This document shows, piece after piece, positions 7,364 through 17,095 of a stretch of 64,000 nt of DNA (its first letter is position 1; each line of letters opens with the position of its first letter). The position numbers and the translations under genes were made by a program. Under the pieces are notes generated by a model. That model had not been told where the DNA came from. It made no database searches and saw only the letters and a program-made list of their open reading frames with translations. The stretch lies in NCBI GenBank assembly GCA_965204665.1, contig OZ242002.1, positions 1,364,001 to 1,428,000 of the forward strand, read 5' to 3'. The stretch comes from Nemesobacter sp965204665 (GTDB lineage Bacteria > Desulfobacterota_D > UBA1144 > Nemesobacterales > Nemesobacteraceae).

Positions 7364-9229
7364 TCATCGTTTTTTCGAAGCGGTAAGTTTCTTCGCACGA
7401 CGCAGGTGCCATTCCGCTTCCTTGTCTCGTCCTCCCATATTCAGAAGTGCTCTTCCGATAAGATTATGCATCCTGGGAGCCATCTCCAGATAAGGATTCA
7501 ACGAAAATGCATGCTTAAGGTTTGAGACAGCCTCCTCATATCGCTTAAGCTCAAAAAGCATATACCCCTTACCGACATAAGGAAGCGGGTAATCCGGATT
7601 TATTCTTATAGCCTCATCATAAAGTTCAAGCGCTTCTTCATAATACTTGCGCCCTCTAAAGTTTTCGGCAAGATTCAGATACGCCGGTGCGTACTCCGGT
7701 TTCAATTTAATAGATCTCTTAAGGTGTTTTTCCGCTTCTTCGTGCTCGCCCAGTACGGACAGGACCGCCCCCAGAACGTTATGAGAGCTGTAATAGTTCG
7801 GTTGCTGTCTCACCGCCTCACGGGCTATCGGGAGAGCTTCCCGCTGCCCTCCGTCGCTGCGAAGTAAAGCGTATGCGAGGTTGAGATGAGCGGTGTGAGC
7901 CTGCGGGTTAAGAGAGATGATATGTCTGAACAGAGTGATTTCATTCTTGAAGTTGTTCGTATGATTCCATGCCGCCGCACCCAGAACGGCAAGCAGCGCC
8001 AGACAGAAGAATTTCTTCACTGCGCTTTGAATGCCCGCCGGTCTGAAGGACTGCAATGCTGCGGCGAAAAGCACGATCACGCCGGTGCCCGCCAAGTACT
8101 GATAGCGGTCGGCGACAAAAGAGTAGGTCATATAGCCGTAATCAATGAAACCGAGCACGGGCAGGAGAGTAATCCCGAAAAAGAGCGCGCACGCAAGCGG
8201 CCCCCGTCCTGATCTGTGACGGAGAAGCCATAAGGCGGAAACAGAAGCGACCACTGCGACGAAGTACAACCAGTCGACCGGGTCCGAGGCGCTTACATCC
8301 CAGCGAGGATATATTACGGCCAGTTCCGCGGGCCAGAACAGCTTGCCCGCATAAAAGCAGAGAGACTGCGCCGCTATAAGCACCCTCTCTATGACTGAAT
8401 GATCAAAAGAGACGGGTTGTATGTTTTTGTAGAACAGCATGTCCGCAACGGCTATGGAGAATCCCAAGAGGAAGAACGGGAGTACCCGCAGCAGGTATGT
8501 CCGGGTGATGAAACCTTCCTGCCACCACCGGATGATCATCATGGTTGCGGGGAAGACAACCGCAACCGGCTTGCAGAGCATGGCCGCCGCGAACAGCAGG
8601 AGCGACCCTGCGTAGTGCATATAGCTGCGGGAATCGAGATAGCGGAGCCATACCGCCAGGGAGGAGAGGCAGAACAGTGTGGACAGCGTATCTTTTCTCG
8701 CCATTATCCAAGCGACGGACTCCGCGTGCAGCGGATGAACGGTGAAGACGGCTGCGGCGAACCATGCGCCCGGGACTGACAGGCGTCTGAGCAGACGCCA
8801 TACCAGGGCGGTGTTCGCGAAATGAATCAGTATATTGACTGTATGATAGCCTGCGGGGGAAAACCCCCAGAGTTTGTGTTCTATCCAGAAGGTAGTATAG
8901 AAAAGCGGCCAGTAATGTCCCTCTCTCCATCTTCCCTCCTGAGTGTAGGCGGTTTCGGGGTCGAACCAGAACTGCCATATTCCTTCCCAGGAGGAAACGG
9001 CTTTCAACTCTCTCATTATAGAGTCATCCCAGACGAAACCCGCATTGACGGCGGGAAAGTAGACAACGCATGTGAGCAGGAAGAGAGACAGCAGCGCGAA
9101 AGCGTGCTGTCTCCGAGGACTGAGATTACCGGGTAAAGCGTACGAAGTGTTGTGAAATTTTGGAGCTTTTCTCTCTACTTCGGCCGACAACTCCGCCCTC
9201 TGTTTTTTTCTTTCCTTCAAGTTGGTCAA
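7364..9229 (-). CDS. GT-C-type membrane protein with C-terminal TPR repeats (TMTC-like)
   Basis: The 621-residue protein has about ten hydrophobic segments in its first 420 residues, including GFVWDDS early and VHPLHAESVAWI in a loop, marks of the bacterial/eukaryotic TMTC-like GT-C group. The C-terminal 200 residues are tetratricopeptide repeats (for example YAPAYLNLAENF, EEALELYDEAIRINPDYPLP). TMTC proteins are O-mannosyltransferases using polyprenyl-phosphate mannose. The gene upstream in the same operon encodes a polyprenyl-phosphate-mannose synthase-like enzyme, so protein O-glycosylation at the inner membrane is a reasonable inference. Acceptor proteins are unknown. Confidence 0.78.
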   Translation of the reverse strand: MTNLKERKKQRAELSAEVERKAPKFHNTSYALPGNLSPRRQHAFALLSLFLLTCVVYFPAVNAGFVWDDSIMRELKAVSSWEGIWQFWFDPETAYTQEGRWREGHYWPLFYTTFWIEHKLWGFSPAGYHTVNILIHFANTALVWRLLRRLSVPGAWFAAAVFTVHPLHAESVAWIMARKDTLSTLFCLSSLAVWLRYLDSRSYMHYAGSLLLFAAAMLCKPVAVVFPATMMIIRWWQEGFITRTYLLRVLPFFLLGFSIAVADMLFYKNIQPVSFDHSVIERVLIAAQSLCFYAGKLFWPAELAVIYPRWDVSASDPVDWLYFVAVVASVSALWLLRHRSGRGPLACALFFGITLLPVLGFIDYGYMTYSFVADRYQYLAGTGVIVLFAAALQSFRPAGIQSAVKKFFCLALLAVLGAAAWNHTNNFKNEITLFRHIISLNPQAHTAHLNLAYALLRSDGGQREALPIAREAVRQQPNYYSSHNVLGAVLSVLGEHEEAEKHLKRSIKLKPEYAPAYLNLAENFRGRKYYEEALELYDEAIRINPDYPLPYVGKGYMLFELKRYEEAVSNLKHAFSLNPYLEMAPRMHNLIGRALLNMGGRDKEAEWHLRRAKKLTASKKR

Positions 9230-9232
9230 TTT

Positions 9233-10303
9233 CTATGTCGGGTCAACTTCGGTTGTTTCAGGAAATACTAAACGATAACTCCAAGATTTCAGAGTCGGCG
9301 TTTTCTCCAGTAAGTACTCTTTGGCGAATGAATAATTTTTCTCCGTCATACCCTTCTCAAGCAGGATTGAAAGCGCAACTGCAGCTGATATCTGCACCAA
9401 GAACACTCCCGGAAGTAAGACAAGCGCCCCGGAAATAATCGAAGTTTTTACAATTCCTCCCGTAGCTGCCCCTGCATTCAGGTCGGTCCCAGTCGCAATT
9501 GCGTATGCGACGGCGGATATCATGACCAGAGCAAGGATCGGATTGGCGGAAAGAATACTTACAACCCCCATTGCGCCTAGCGCCTCGGACAATTCTTCAA
9601 TCTGCTCCGTTTTAAGAAAATACACTACCGCCGCTGCTGATATTCCCGCTGCGAGAACCTCCAGAGCATCATAAGAAAGAGCATCATAAGTCCAGTTTTT
9701 GCTGATTCCGTACTTGTTTAATCTTTGAGCTATAGAATCATAAGTCTGCTTCTCCATGGTCATAAAAGGTAACCCTTTGGGTGTAGTCGCATCTTTCCAC
9801 AAGGCTTTAAAATACCCGTCGATCTGCTCTTTGTTCGAGCATCTGGTTTCGGCACACATACGGGCGACATTCGACCATGCACCTCCGATGGTGTGCCCTC
9901 CGTCGAACATTCTGTGGTTGCCTCCACCCACAGCGGTCTGCAGGTATCTGGCATCCAATGCCTTATCGAATTTCGTGGCGGCTGATGCTGTCATACCTTC
10001 AAGATATTTAAGCCATTGAGTTTGAGAAAGAAGAGGCAGGACAGTCGGTAGAGTATTCGCCGTTTCGGCTGCAGAATCTTTTGCAGCAGACAGAACAGGA
10101 GCCGTTTTTTCTTTTAGGTCCGTCATACGGCTCAATATATTCTTTGCCTCGACCCGCATAAAACTGAGGCCGGACTGAACACCTTCAGATACTTGTGAAA
10201 GAAATCCACCATCTTGTGGAACTGTATTCACAGGCTCGGAATATGCTTGCCAATACGGATTTAAAATCAAAAAACATCCTAACGATATCGCACAGATTTT
10301 CAT
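9233..10303 (-). CDS. Secreted or membrane protein of unknown function
   Basis: I do not recognise this 356-residue protein. It starts with a signal peptide (about residues 1-22). The middle is polar with WLKYLEGM and a GGNHRMFDGGHTIGGAW segment. The second half holds several small-residue-rich hydrophobic stretches that look like three or four membrane spans. It lies 3 bp upstream of the GT-C/TPR gene and downstream of the GT2 gene on the same strand, so it is probably co-transcribed and may be part of, or a substrate of, the glycosylation pathway. Confidence 0.65.
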   Translation of the reverse strand: MKICAISLGCFLILNPYWQAYSEPVNTVPQDGGFLSQVSEGVQSGLSFMRVEAKNILSRMTDLKEKTAPVLSAAKDSAAETANTLPTVLPLLSQTQWLKYLEGMTASAATKFDKALDARYLQTAVGGGNHRMFDGGHTIGGAWSNVARMCAETRCSNKEQIDGYFKALWKDATTPKGLPFMTMEKQTYDSIAQRLNKYGISKNWTYDALSYDALEVLAAGISAAAVVYFLKTEQIEELSEALGAMGVVSILSANPILALVMISAVAYAIATGTDLNAGAATGGIVKTSIISGALVLLPGVFLVQISAAVALSILLEKGMTEKNYSFAKEYLLEKTPTLKSWSYRLVFPETTEVDPT

Positions 10304-10451
10304 TTTCTCGGTTTTTTTGAGCAGTTAATCTGAATTTTCATAGATACTGTTAAATTGCCTCTGTTCTATAGAGTGTGATTGACACCTTAGAGAACTGAAA
10401 TTACAACAATCTGTATTTTAACAAGAATCAGTCTGAATTTCGACCCTGTTG

Positions 10452-11573
10452 CTAACCATCCGGACTTGCCTGGCGGAATGTCCAGCGAGAATTCAGGCGA
10501 TAATTAAGCAGGGCGCTTGGAATAATCGCGCACGCTTGGAACAGCACGGGAAAAACTTCGGGAAAAAAGTTCGAGAGGGCGACGAAGACAGAGTAGCTGA
10601 GCAGAAGAGTAGCAAGAGATACTGCGGTGAACTTCAAACCTCTCAAGGACTTGGTCCCGTTCATTGTTCGGTTGCCGAAAGTCCAGTAGTTATTCATCAC
10701 GAAGTTTGAAAAAATTGAAATTATTATGGCCGCGGGAGAGGCGAGAAACTTGTGAAAACCGAACATGATCATCAGATAAAAAGAAACCAGGTTGATTACC
10801 GCTCCGCAAAAACCGGTTATGCAGAACTTTACCAGTGCAATATGATTCTTAAGCCGAATCCATAGAACATTGAGTAAAAACTCTACCATGTTCGCCATTC
10901 CAAGTTTCGTTTTTCCGTGTTCGCGTTCGCGAAAATGGATCGGCTCTTCGACCACCCTTGCGCCGCAAAGCATTAATCTGTGCAGAAGTTCAACTTGAAA
11001 TACATAGCCCCGCGACCGGATATTCGCCGGCCTCACATCTCTGAGTTTCTCCGTTCTTATCGCCTTGAACCCCGCCGTGCAGTCGGAAACTCCCTTCAAT
11101 CCGGCGATCCATCTGGCCAGATGATTCCCCCACCGCGAAAGCAGCCGCCTCCATAACCGCCAGCGTTCATCAAGCGACCCTCCGACAACATAGCGGCTTC
11201 CGATAACTACATCCGCCCCCTCGGATATGCGCAGAAGCAGTCTTTCCGCATCATCCGGATTATGGGAGAAATCCGCATCCATCTGCACCACGATATCGGC
11301 GTTAAGAACATCCATAGCATAGGTCATTCCGCGTATATAAGCATCTCCCAGACCACGCCGTTTTCCCTCAAGCAAATGCACGCGTCCGTTTGCTCGGGCG
11401 GAGAACCCGCGCACCAGATCCGCAGTACCGTCCGGACTCGAGTCGTCAACCACAAGAAACAAAACATCAGGGTGCGGATAAGTTTCGGCAAGCCGTTCGA
11501 GGAGCGGTGTTATGTTGAGCGCTTCATTATAAGTAGGTATAATAAAGCACACTTTTTTTTCGGTTGAACTCAA
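10452..11573 (-). CDS. Polyprenyl-phosphate-mannose synthase-like GT2 fused to a GtrA domain
   Basis: Residues 1-240 form a GT2 glycosyltransferase of the DPM1 type: IIPTYNEALNI, VVDDSSPDGT, and the DADFSHNP motif that binds the nucleotide sugar and metal, then GSRYVVGG. Residues 250-373 form a GtrA-like domain with four membrane spans and an FVMNNYWTF motif. Such fusions transfer mannose or a related sugar to undecaprenyl or dolichyl phosphate and may help flip the lipid. Downstream genes encode a possible user of that donor. The fold is certain, the sugar is not. Confidence 0.9.
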   Translation of the reverse strand: MSSTEKKVCFIIPTYNEALNITPLLERLAETYPHPDVLFLVVDDSSPDGTADLVRGFSARANGRVHLLEGKRRGLGDAYIRGMTYAMDVLNADIVVQMDADFSHNPDDAERLLLRISEGADVVIGSRYVVGGSLDERWRLWRRLLSRWGNHLARWIAGLKGVSDCTAGFKAIRTEKLRDVRPANIRSRGYVFQVELLHRLMLCGARVVEEPIHFREREHGKTKLGMANMVEFLLNVLWIRLKNHIALVKFCITGFCGAVINLVSFYLMIMFGFHKFLASPAAIIISIFSNFVMNNYWTFGNRTMNGTKSLRGLKFTAVSLATLLLSYSVFVALSNFFPEVFPVLFQACAIIPSALLNYRLNSRWTFRQASPDG

Positions 11574-11587
11574 CTGTCTGCGCTTTT

Positions 11588-11935
11588 TCAGATAAGGTAG
11601 TAGATCAGCATGAAGATATACCGCATATTGGGACTTGAGTTGTGTGTCTCGAGTCTGGCTGATAGATCTCCGATACCCCCGAAAAAAGAGTCGTTGTAAA
11701 CTGATGCTACTCTCTGGAATTCTTCAAATTCAATAATAGGCGGTTCGCGGACTGCAAGAGGCCGTACATTTTTCACAGCCGAAGTTATTCTTATTCCGTC
11801 GCCTTCCGTTGAGGCCAAAAACCATCTCTGCGAATCTTCAAGCATAAGTTCTATACCGCCTTCGGTTTTCTGCTTAAGAACTTCCCATTCATCTTTTTTT
11901 GATTCACTGAAAGGTATTTTCCTGTCTGCAAGCAT
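11588..11935 (-). CDS. Conserved-looking hypothetical protein, 115 aa
   Basis: This small protein has no family that I recognise. It is acidic in its first half with the phrase GIELMLEDSQRWFLAST and ends in a short hydrophobic tail (YIFMLIYYLI), perhaps a C-terminal anchor. It precedes the GT2-GtrA gene by 14 bp on the same strand and is likely the first gene of that operon. Confidence 0.55.
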   Translation of the reverse strand: MLADRKIPFSESKKDEWEVLKQKTEGGIELMLEDSQRWFLASTEGDGIRITSAVKNVRPLAVREPPIIEFEEFQRVASVYNDSFFGGIGDLSARLETHNSSPNMRYIFMLIYYLI

Positions 11936-11968
11936 GAGTGTTTCTCCAAAAACAGTTTTACTGCTATT

Positions 11969-12390
11969 CTACCCGATCGGAAAGCAAAAGCACCCGTAAA
12001 CCGTCGACGACAAGCGGTCGTCTATAACGTTTTCCGCACAACTACAAGCCTCCGGACTCAACAATCCGTTCACTGCTCGCTGCCACTGCTTCAGATGTTC
12101 CGTCATACAACGTTCCGGATGGACCAGGCCGAGTCTACAACGTGCATCGGCGGCCGTCATCTGCCGGTTCACACCGCGCTGACCCGCGTTGACGCTCATG
12201 AACCACACCGTCGTCTCCGTCCTCAATTCGTCCAGATCCCCGATACGCTGACTCTTCAGGCGCCGGCGTGTCAGACGACTCAGTTCGCACTCGGCACCGT
12301 TCAGCCGACTGCCGTGCTTCGGCGTGCGGCAAAGAACCGGAAATGAATCCTCAACCGCTGAAGACGCTCATCCGCCACACCTTGACCGAA
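11969..12390 (-). pseudogene. IS630-family transposase, C-terminal remnant
   Basis: One minus-strand frame from about 12331 to 11969 reads CRTPKHGSRLNGAECELSR, then IGDLDELR, and QMTAADARCRLG. This is the C-terminal third of IS630-family transposases, whose consensus is TPKHGSWLNMAEIELS. Upstream, the matching ADERLQRLRIHF segment is in a different frame, and the catalytic N-terminal part is missing. The fragment lies just downstream of the uvrA stop. It is a dead relic. Confidence 0.75.
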
Positions 12391-12393
12391 CGC

Positions 12394-15141
12394 TTACAGA
12401 AGCTGTCTGAGGTAAGTTGCCGTGTGAGAACTTTCTACAGAAACCACTTCTTCCGGAGTTCCCACAGCCACTATTTCTCCGCCTTTCTCTCCACCTTCGG
12501 GCCCGAGGTCGATTATGTAGTCAGCGCATTTTATCACCTCAAGGTTATGCTCTATTATTACCACGCTGTTTCCTGCTTCTACAAGTCTGTTGAGAACATC
12601 GATAAGCTTTTTGGTGTCGTCCATGTGAAGACCCACAGTCGGTTCATCGAGAATGTAGAGTACGTTATCTTTTTCCTTTCTTGAAAGTTCTCTCGCTATT
12701 TTCATTCTCTGCGCTTCCCCGCCGGAGAGCGTGGTGGCAGGCTGACCGAGTTTCAGGTAGCCGCACCCCACATCCTGCAGAACTTTGAGTTTCTTCGTGA
12801 CGGAAGAACTTTCTGAAAAGAAATCCACGGCCTCATCAACTGTGAGACTTAATATTTCATCTACACTTTTTCCCTTGTATTTGTATTCCAGAACCTTTTT
12901 CCCGAACCTTCTCCCCCCGCACTGCTCGCATGTGACCATGACATCCGCAAGAAAATGCATCTCTACCCTGTACGCACCCTCTCCCAGGCATTTTTCGCAT
13001 CTTCCTCCGCTCACGTTGAACGAAAAATCAGAAGGAGAAAGACCGCGGAGTTTCGCCTGGTAGTGACTTGCGAGAATTTTCCTTATATCGTCATAGACCT
13101 TTATGTATGTGACCGGGTTTGATCTGGAGCTTTTTCCTACACTTCCCTGATCAAGGATCACCACATCATTTATTTCTTCTGCGCCTTCAATGCTTCCATG
13201 CTTTCCGACCCGTTCCGTTTTTCTTCTGAACTTCCGCAAAAGCCCGTTGTATAGAATATCGTTTACGAGAGAACTTTTTCCGGAACCCGATACGCCTGTG
13301 ACGCAGATGATGGTTCTCAAGGGAAATAGAATGTCTATGTTTCTAAGATTGTTTTCGGAAGCTCCTTTGATGTTTATAAAGCGTCCGTTACCGGTTCTTC
13401 TCTTCTCGGGCACTTCTATTTTCTCTTCACCGACAAGATATTTTCTCGTGGCTGAGTTTTCTGCAGTGCGCAGAAAATTCTCGACGGTTCCCTGATATAC
13501 CACTTCTCCTCCCCCTGCGCCGGCCTCGGGGCCGAGTTCCACCACATAGTCGGCGCATCTTACAGTGTCCAGGTCGTGCTCTATCATTATAACGGTGTTG
13601 TTCCTGCTGCGAAGTTCCACTATGAGGGAGTTGAGACGGTTTATGTCTCTCGGATGAAGTCCTATCGAGGGTTCATCAAGTATGTACAGAGTTTCCGTCA
13701 GACGGGAACTCATTTGGCAGGCGAGATTTATTCTCTGGGCTTCTCCCCCGGAAAGGGTGCGAGTAAGTCTTGACGGGGTGAGGTAGTCAAGCCCGACATG
13801 TATGAGAAAATCAAGTCGGGAATCTATTTCCCTTATTATGTCGGATGCGACCTCCTGTTCGCTGCTCTTGAGCGAGAGGTCGCTGAAAAAGGATTTCAGG
13901 TTCTTTACGGACATCTCCGCGAGTTCGAAAATATTCCTCTTCCCCACGCGAACCCAGAGGGCTTCTTCTTTCAACCTGCTTCCCCCGCATTCCTCGCAGA
14001 CCACCGCAGAGCGATACCTTGCGAGAAAAACGCGTATATGTGTCTTGTATCTTTTCCTCTCAAGCGTCTTGAAATATCCTCGTACTCCGTAATAGTTCCG
14101 GTCGCCGTCGAAGATCAGTTTTTTTTCCCGTGCGGAAAGTTCTTCAAAAGGTTTTTCGGTATCTATCCCCGCACCTTTTGCAAAAGCGATCAACTTTTCT
14201 GTCTCTTCTTCCAGGTAGTAACTCCCGGCGAAAGGATCTATCGCGCCTTTTGCAAGGCTCAGCCCTGGGTCGGGAACCAGCAGTTCGGGGTCGGCCTCGA
14301 GATTTCTTCCGAACCCTTCGCACTTCCCGCATGCTCCGTGGGGGCTGTTGAATGAAAAACTGTTCGGAGTCGGTTTTTCGAACGCCGCGCCGCAATGACC
14401 GCAACGAAATTCCTTCGAGAACCGGAGGTCGGTTCCGCAGTCTGTATGAACAATTGCGGTTATACCTTCGGAAAAAGCGGATTCAAGCCCTTCGGTTATC
14501 CTTGAGAGATGTTTTTCATCCAAAACGACTCTTGCGGTAATTATATGGGTTTTGCCGTCCGTACGTTCTACGATCTGCTCCATCTCTGAAATTCTTCCGT
14601 CGCTCCAGGCATGGAAATAGCCTTTTTTCATGTAAACGGACAGGGTTTCCCCTTCCGCCGGCTCAAAACAGATGAGCGCCTTTTTCCCCGTATATTTTTT
14701 TACAAGTAGAGAAGCCAGGGATTGAGCGGAATGGCTGAGCACCTGATCACCGCATTCAGGACAAAAGATTTTTCCGACCTTCGCGAACAGAAGCCTCATA
14801 TAGTCGTAAATTTCCGTTGCGGTTCCTACGGTTGATCGGGAATTTACAACGTTGTTACGGCTCTCGATCGCAATCGGGGTGGGGAGACGCTCTATATCGT
14901 CCACGGAGGGTTTTTCCACTTTTTCGATGAACTGCCTCGCATAGGTGGAAAGACAGTCTATATATCTTCTGAGTCCCTCCTTGTAAACAGTGTCGAGAAT
15001 GAGAGACGATTTACCGGACCCGCTCAGTCCCGTCACCACCGTGAACTTGTTTCTCGGGATAAGAACATCTATGCCCTTGAGATTGTTCTCCCCGGCGTTT
15101 CTTATTTCTATATAGTCGTTTTCAGAAGAGTTTTTCGACAT
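12394..15141 (-). CDS. uvrA: UvrABC excinuclease subunit A
   Basis: The 915-residue protein is the damage-sensing ATPase of nucleotide excision repair. It has two ABC modules: Walker A GLSGSGKSSL near residue 38 and GVSGSGKSSL around residue 610, each with an LSGGEAQR signature. Zinc-binding cysteine pairs CPEC/CGHC/CGKC in the first module and CEKC/CEQCGG in the second are present. Length is normal for UvrA. It is divergently oriented from glyA with a 239-bp shared upstream region. I saw no certain SOS box there. Confidence 0.98.
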   Translation of the reverse strand: MSKNSSENDYIEIRNAGENNLKGIDVLIPRNKFTVVTGLSGSGKSSLILDTVYKEGLRRYIDCLSTYARQFIEKVEKPSVDDIERLPTPIAIESRNNVVNSRSTVGTATEIYDYMRLLFAKVGKIFCPECGDQVLSHSAQSLASLLVKKYTGKKALICFEPAEGETLSVYMKKGYFHAWSDGRISEMEQIVERTDGKTHIITARVVLDEKHLSRITEGLESAFSEGITAIVHTDCGTDLRFSKEFRCGHCGAAFEKPTPNSFSFNSPHGACGKCEGFGRNLEADPELLVPDPGLSLAKGAIDPFAGSYYLEEETEKLIAFAKGAGIDTEKPFEELSAREKKLIFDGDRNYYGVRGYFKTLERKRYKTHIRVFLARYRSAVVCEECGGSRLKEEALWVRVGKRNIFELAEMSVKNLKSFFSDLSLKSSEQEVASDIIREIDSRLDFLIHVGLDYLTPSRLTRTLSGGEAQRINLACQMSSRLTETLYILDEPSIGLHPRDINRLNSLIVELRSRNNTVIMIEHDLDTVRCADYVVELGPEAGAGGGEVVYQGTVENFLRTAENSATRKYLVGEEKIEVPEKRRTGNGRFINIKGASENNLRNIDILFPLRTIICVTGVSGSGKSSLVNDILYNGLLRKFRRKTERVGKHGSIEGAEEINDVVILDQGSVGKSSRSNPVTYIKVYDDIRKILASHYQAKLRGLSPSDFSFNVSGGRCEKCLGEGAYRVEMHFLADVMVTCEQCGGRRFGKKVLEYKYKGKSVDEILSLTVDEAVDFFSESSSVTKKLKVLQDVGCGYLKLGQPATTLSGGEAQRMKIARELSRKEKDNVLYILDEPTVGLHMDDTKKLIDVLNRLVEAGNSVVIIEHNLEVIKCADYIIDLGPEGGEKGGEIVAVGTPEEVVSVESSHTATYLRQLL

Positions 15142-15380
15142 TTTCGATCTGTTGTCATGTTTACTGTTTCGTCTCGCCCTTCAGTACTCATTTCACCTTG
15201 AGCTCTACATGTGCAGAAATTGAGTTTCACCGGAGCATTCAGTATTCTGTTGTGCCGGGTAGCGGGAATTCTCACGCCCGTTGAATTTTACATGATTTCT
15301 TTTTTCTATGGACGGACAACATCTTGGAACCCGTCCTGTCCGAGCGGTTTTTCAATGCTCTTTTTCGAGGTGGATGATTA

Positions 15381-16622
15381 ATGCGTCTTAGCAGAGTTGA
15401 CGAGCAGATATCCGATGCGATCCGCATGGAAACGCAGAGACAGGAATGGAAGCTTGAAATGATAGCTTCAGAGAACTATGTGAGTGAAGCTGTAATGGAG
15501 GCGACGGGGTCCGTGCTTACCAACAAGTACGCGGAAGGTCTTCCGGGAAGGCGTTATTACGGGGGATGCGAGTTCGTCGACACAGCGGAGAATCTTGCGC
15601 GGGACCGAGCTCGGAAACTTTTCGGCGCGGATGCTGTGAATGTACAACCTCACTCCGGAGCCCAGGCGAACATGGCGGTGTTTTTTTCCGCAGTAGAGCC
15701 AGGAATGACGGTTCTGGGAATGAGTCTTGACCACGGCGGACATCTTACCCATGGAAGCCCTGTCAATTTTTCCGGACGGCTCTACAACAGCGTCACTTAC
15801 GGGGTTTGCAGGGAAACGGGAATAATTGATTACGATGAAGTGAGAAAACTTGCGCGGAAGCATTCACCGGCACTTATAATAGCGGGCTGGAGCGCTTATC
15901 CTAGAGATACCGATTACGCTGAATTCAGAAATATAGCCGATCAATGCGGGGCGCTGCTGATGGCCGACATAGCCCATCCCGCGGGGCTTGTAGTAGCGGG
16001 ACTGTACTCTGATCCCGTACCGCACTGTGATTTCGTTACGACAACGACTCACAAAACGCTTCGAGGACCGCGCGGCGGAATGGTGATGATGAAGCAGGAG
16101 CACAGCAGGAAAGTAAACAGCAGAGTGTTCCCGGGAACACAGGGGGGTCCTCTGATGCATGTGATAGCGGCCAAGGCTGTAGCGTTCGGGGAGGCTATGC
16201 GTCCCGAGTTTGCGGAGTATCAGCGCCGGACGGTTGCAAACGCGAGGCGTCTGGGAGAGAATCTGACCGGTGCAGGTCTTAAACTTGTTTCGGGGGGAAC
16301 GGATACCCACCTGGTGCTGGTTGATCTTACCGGGACTGATTTTACCGGACAACTTGCCGAGCAGACGCTTGAAGAAGCGGGAATAACGGTCAATAAAAAC
16401 GCCATTCCGTTTGACCCGCGACCCCCTATGGTTACAAGCGGTATGAGACTGGGAACTCCGGCTATCACCACGCGGGGAATGAGGGAGGCGGAGATTGATT
16501 CGATATCCGGTTTTATAATCAAAGCTCTTGAAAACCACGAAAACGAAAAAATTCTTTCCGGAATACGGCGGGAAGTAAAAGAACTTTGCCTGCGATTTCC
16601 CGTTTACGGGCATAGACTCTGA
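15381..16622 (+). CDS. glyA: Serine hydroxymethyltransferase
   Basis: The 413-residue PLP enzyme interconverts serine and glycine and loads one-carbon units on tetrahydrofolate. Family landmarks are MIASENYVS, YAEGLPGRRYYGG, VNVQPHSGAQAN, and the PLP lysine K225 in TTTTHKTLRGPRGG. The ATG at 15381 follows a gaggtgg ribosome site. nrdR and tatD follow closely, a common one-carbon/nucleotide housekeeping grouping. Nothing is odd about the sequence. Confidence 0.98.
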   Translation: MRLSRVDEQISDAIRMETQRQEWKLEMIASENYVSEAVMEATGSVLTNKYAEGLPGRRYYGGCEFVDTAENLARDRARKLFGADAVNVQPHSGAQANMAVFFSAVEPGMTVLGMSLDHGGHLTHGSPVNFSGRLYNSVTYGVCRETGIIDYDEVRKLARKHSPALIIAGWSAYPRDTDYAEFRNIADQCGALLMADIAHPAGLVVAGLYSDPVPHCDFVTTTTHKTLRGPRGGMVMMKQEHSRKVNSRVFPGTQGGPLMHVIAAKAVAFGEAMRPEFAEYQRRTVANARRLGENLTGAGLKLVSGGTDTHLVLVDLTGTDFTGQLAEQTLEEAGITVNKNAIPFDPRPPMVTSGMRLGTPAITTRGMREAEIDSISGFIIKALENHENEKILSGIRREVKELCLRFPVYGHRL

Positions 16623-16631
16623 GAACAGAAA

Positions 16632-17090
16632 ATGAAGTGTCCCTACTGCAAGGCGGATGATACAAGAGTAGTTGACTCGCGTGAGGGCAAGGGCGGTCTT
16701 TTTGTCAGACGCCGGCGTGAATGTATGGAGTGTCAGGATAGATTCACCACCTATGAGAGAATACAACACTCGGAATTTGTGGTGGTGAAGAAAGACGGCC
16801 GCCGCGAAGAATTTGACCGCAACAAGATAATAAACGGGATGCGCAGGGCTTGTGAGAAAAGACCGATAAGTATTGAAACAATAGAGGATTTCGCATCCTC
16901 GCTTGAAAGGGAGTTTCTCGAGGGAGGGGACAGGGAGATAGACAGTCGCAGGATAGGGGAGAGGTTGATGGCCAAGTTGTACGAGATTGATGAAGTCGCC
17001 TATGTGAGATTCGCTTCCGTATACAGATCCTTTAAGGACATAAACGAGTTTCTTGATGAGGTGAGTGATCTGCTCAAGGAGAAGAAATAG
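16632..17090 (+). CDS. nrdR: Transcriptional repressor NrdR
   Basis: The 152-residue protein begins with the zinc ribbon CPYC...CMEC and continues with FTTYERI and an ATP-cone domain (KKDGRREEFDRNKI). NrdR senses ATP/dATP and represses ribonucleotide reductase genes. It lies 9 bp after glyA and 5 bp before tatD, so the three are probably one operon. Confidence 0.97.
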   Translation: MKCPYCKADDTRVVDSREGKGGLFVRRRRECMECQDRFTTYERIQHSEFVVVKKDGRREEFDRNKIINGMRRACEKRPISIETIEDFASSLEREFLEGGDREIDSRRIGERLMAKLYEIDEVAYVRFASVYRSFKDINEFLDEVSDLLKEKK

Positions 17091-17095
17091 GATTT

